Assembly (NCBI GenBank): GCA_947475855.1
Contig: CANJPN010000435.1
Coordinates: forward strand, 1 to 5,614
Direction: 5' to 3'
Length of the DNA stretch: 5,614 nt
From: Bradyrhizobiaceae bacterium
GTDB lineage: Bacteria; Pseudomonadota; Alphaproteobacteria; Rhizobiales; Hyphomicrobiaceae
Shown piece after piece: positions 4,453-5,614 of this stretch. The position numbers and the translations under genes are program-made. The notes beneath the pieces are model-generated. The model saw only the letters and a list, made by a program, of their open reading frames with translations, was not told where the DNA came from and made no database searches. Positions within the stretch are counted from its first letter, which is position 1; each line of letters opens with the position of its first letter.

Positions 4453-5614
4453 GTGCCAGCTCCAGTCGATTTCAAGTATCTCGCATTCCTGTCTTACGCT
4501 CACGCCGACGTGGCCCGGGGCAAGCAGCTACACGGTCAACTCGAAGCCATCAGGATCGACAAGGATCTTGCCGGACGCGAGACGCCGCGCGGACCCGTTC
4601 CGAAGTCGCTCCGCCCAATCTTCCGCGATCGCGAGGATTTCACCGGTGGCCACACGCTCACCGAAGCGACCATTGCCGCGCTCGACGCCTCGGCCGCGCT
4701 AATCGTACTGTGCTCTCCGGTGGCTGCGACGCGGACGGCCGTGAACGAGGAGGTCCGGCTGTTCCGGTCGCGCCATCCCGACCGGCCGGTGATCCCGGTC
4801 ATTATTGACGGCACCTGGCCGGAAAATTTTCCGCCCGCGCTGCGCTTCGAGATCGAGCCGGACGGCAGCATCTCGGAGCGGCCGGTCACGATCCTCGGCC
4901 CCGACCTGCGCGAGACAGCAGACGGGCGGTCGCTCGGCCTCGCCAAGATCGTGGCGGGCCTCATCGGTGTCGGCACCGACGAGATCGTGCGCCGGGCGGA
5001 ACGTGATCGGCAACGGCGGCTCAGGAACTGGATCGCCGGTCTTTCGACCGTGATCGTAGTGTTGGCCGGCCTCACTGTGTGGGCCGAGAGCAATCGGCGC
5101 GAGGCTGTCGCTCAACGCATTGTGGCCGAAGAACAGCGGCAACTTGCTGATCAAAGGCGGAAGGAAGCTGAGCGAAATTTCGAACTGGCGAAAGGCGCGG
5201 CGGACGGACTTGTTCACGATATCGCCCAAGGCCTGCGCGTTGTGGAGGGCATGCGGGCCGATACTGTTGTTAAGATCTTGAATACAGCACGCGACACTTT
5301 CAACAAGCTTGCGGACTCCGCTCCAAACAATTCAGAGCTCCAAAACAGCCGGTCCGTGATGCAAAATGAGTTCGGCTTCACGTTCCAAAGCCAAGGCAAT
5401 TTGCAGTCGGCATTGGATAGTTTTCTGGCCGCTCAAGATATTTCCGAACGTTTAGTCAAATCCGACCCCAGAAATGCCAATTGGCAACGCAGTCTCTCCG
5501 CATACCTATCCCCTTGCCTCAGGCCGTCCTCTGAACTGACCCATACCACCGACACCGCTTCGTCTCGTCGACCAGCATGCGCATCGTTCGCGGTGGTCGG
5601 GCGACGAGGCTTTC
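4453..5614 (+). CDS. TIR-domain protein with membrane helix and coiled coil, TPR-type family (3' end not reached or disrupted)
   Basis: The frame begins at GTG 4453, the only plausible start after the in-frame stop TGA 4420-4422, and stays open to the window edge (387 codons). Residues 7-130 form a TIR domain: FLSYAHAD (12-19), an insertion GRETPRGPVPKSLRPIF, FRDREDF (57-63), ALDASAALIVLCSP (76-89), NEEVRLFRSRHPDRPVIPVI (98-117). Glu99 or Glu100 is the likely counterpart of the catalytic Glu of TIR NAD-cleaving enzymes, although the aromatic residue usual just before VNEE is Ala96. GVGTDEIVRRAERDRQRR (172-189) leads to one membrane helix (about 193-211). A charged coiled coil follows (212-250), then a TPR-like region (about 255-346) ending DPRNANWQRSLS. 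Known relatives continue with TPR repeats; here similarity stops near residue 350 (about 5500). Bacterial TIR proteins act in NAD+ cleavage, immunity or signalling; the exact role here is unknown. Confidence 0.8.
   Translation, partial: MPAPVDFKYLAFLSYAHADVARGKQLHGQLEAIRIDKDLAGRETPRGPVPKSLRPIFRDREDFTGGHTLTEATIAALDASAALIVLCSPVAATRTAVNEEVRLFRSRHPDRPVIPVIIDGTWPENFPPALRFEIEPDGSISERPVTILGPDLRETADGRSLGLAKIVAGLIGVGTDEIVRRAERDRQRRLRNWIAGLSTVIVVLAGLTVWAESNRREAVAQRIVAEEQRQLADQRRKEAERNFELAKGAADGLVHDIAQGLRVVEGMRADTVVKILNTARDTFNKLADSAPNNSELQNSRSVMQNEFGFTFQSQGNLQSALDSFLAAQDISERLVKSDPRNANWQRSLSAYLSPCLRPSSELTHTTDTASSRRPACASFAVVGRRGF
5500..5614. other. Possible rearrangement or mobile-element junction at the 3' end of the TIR gene
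   Basis: After DPRNANWQRSLS the peptide becomes YLSPCLRPSSELTHTTD, then SSRRPACASFAVV, unlike the TPR continuation expected. The other two plus frames do not restore it. On the minus strand a 31-codon frame enters from outside the window and ends at the stop at 5521-5519. Its peptide (including RMLVDETKRCRWYG) is not recognised. TGAACTGACCC at 5532-5542 resembles the tip of some insertion sequences, which is only suggestive. Confidence 0.35.

Noticed and set aside
4536..5229. Minus-strand open frames opposite the TIR gene (185 and 176 codons)
   Set aside because: They are Ser/Arg-rich shadows without family resemblance, and they overlap an unmistakable TIR coding frame.

Overview
The window is GC-rich and reads like accessory DNA from an alphaproteobacterium of the Bradyrhizobium/Rhodopseudomonas/Afipia group (Nitrobacteraceae). 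This is inferred from the codon use, from the palindromic intergenic repeats (a GTAGGTTGGGT-type element and CACCCCGGCG...GCCGGGG units), and from how closely the TIR protein and the IS630 tail resemble sequences I associate with that group. No database search was possible.

Layout. (1) 1-132, + strand: the last 43 codons of an IS630-type transposase, cut by the window edge. (2) 162-746, +: a complete, membrane-anchored Rieske protein of the cytochrome bc1 type. Two of its four [2Fe-2S] ligands are replaced, as is the Tat signal. (3) 747-867: a short convergent gap filled by a palindromic repeat with 14-bp inverted ends. (4) 2481-868, - strand: a complete UbiD-family, prenylated-FMN-dependent decarboxylase of 537 residues. 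(5) 2482-2839: a divergent control region holding two inverted CACCCCGG-type repeat units and several small dyads. (6) 2840-4033, +: a complete luciferase-like (LLM) flavin-dependent oxidoreductase of 397 residues. (7) 4034-4452: a gene-free stretch with a GC hairpin, a set of nested inverted repeats and TATAGT boxes. (8) 4453 to the window end, +: a GTG-started TIR-domain protein with one membrane helix, a charged coiled coil and the start of a TPR-like region. Its similarity to the family stops near 5500, which suggests a junction.

How the genes relate. The decarboxylase and the LLM oxidoreductase are divergent and share one control region. That fits a two-enzyme catabolic unit acting on an aromatic or unsaturated carboxylic acid, with an unknown substrate and no regulator or transporter in view. 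The Rieske-like gene lies directly behind an IS end, away from any cytochrome b or c1 gene. The TIR protein looks like a separate accessory module of signalling or defence type. The most unusual item is the Rieske homologue, which keeps the fold, membrane anchor and disulphide cysteines but has lost half of the cluster ligands within an intact frame.
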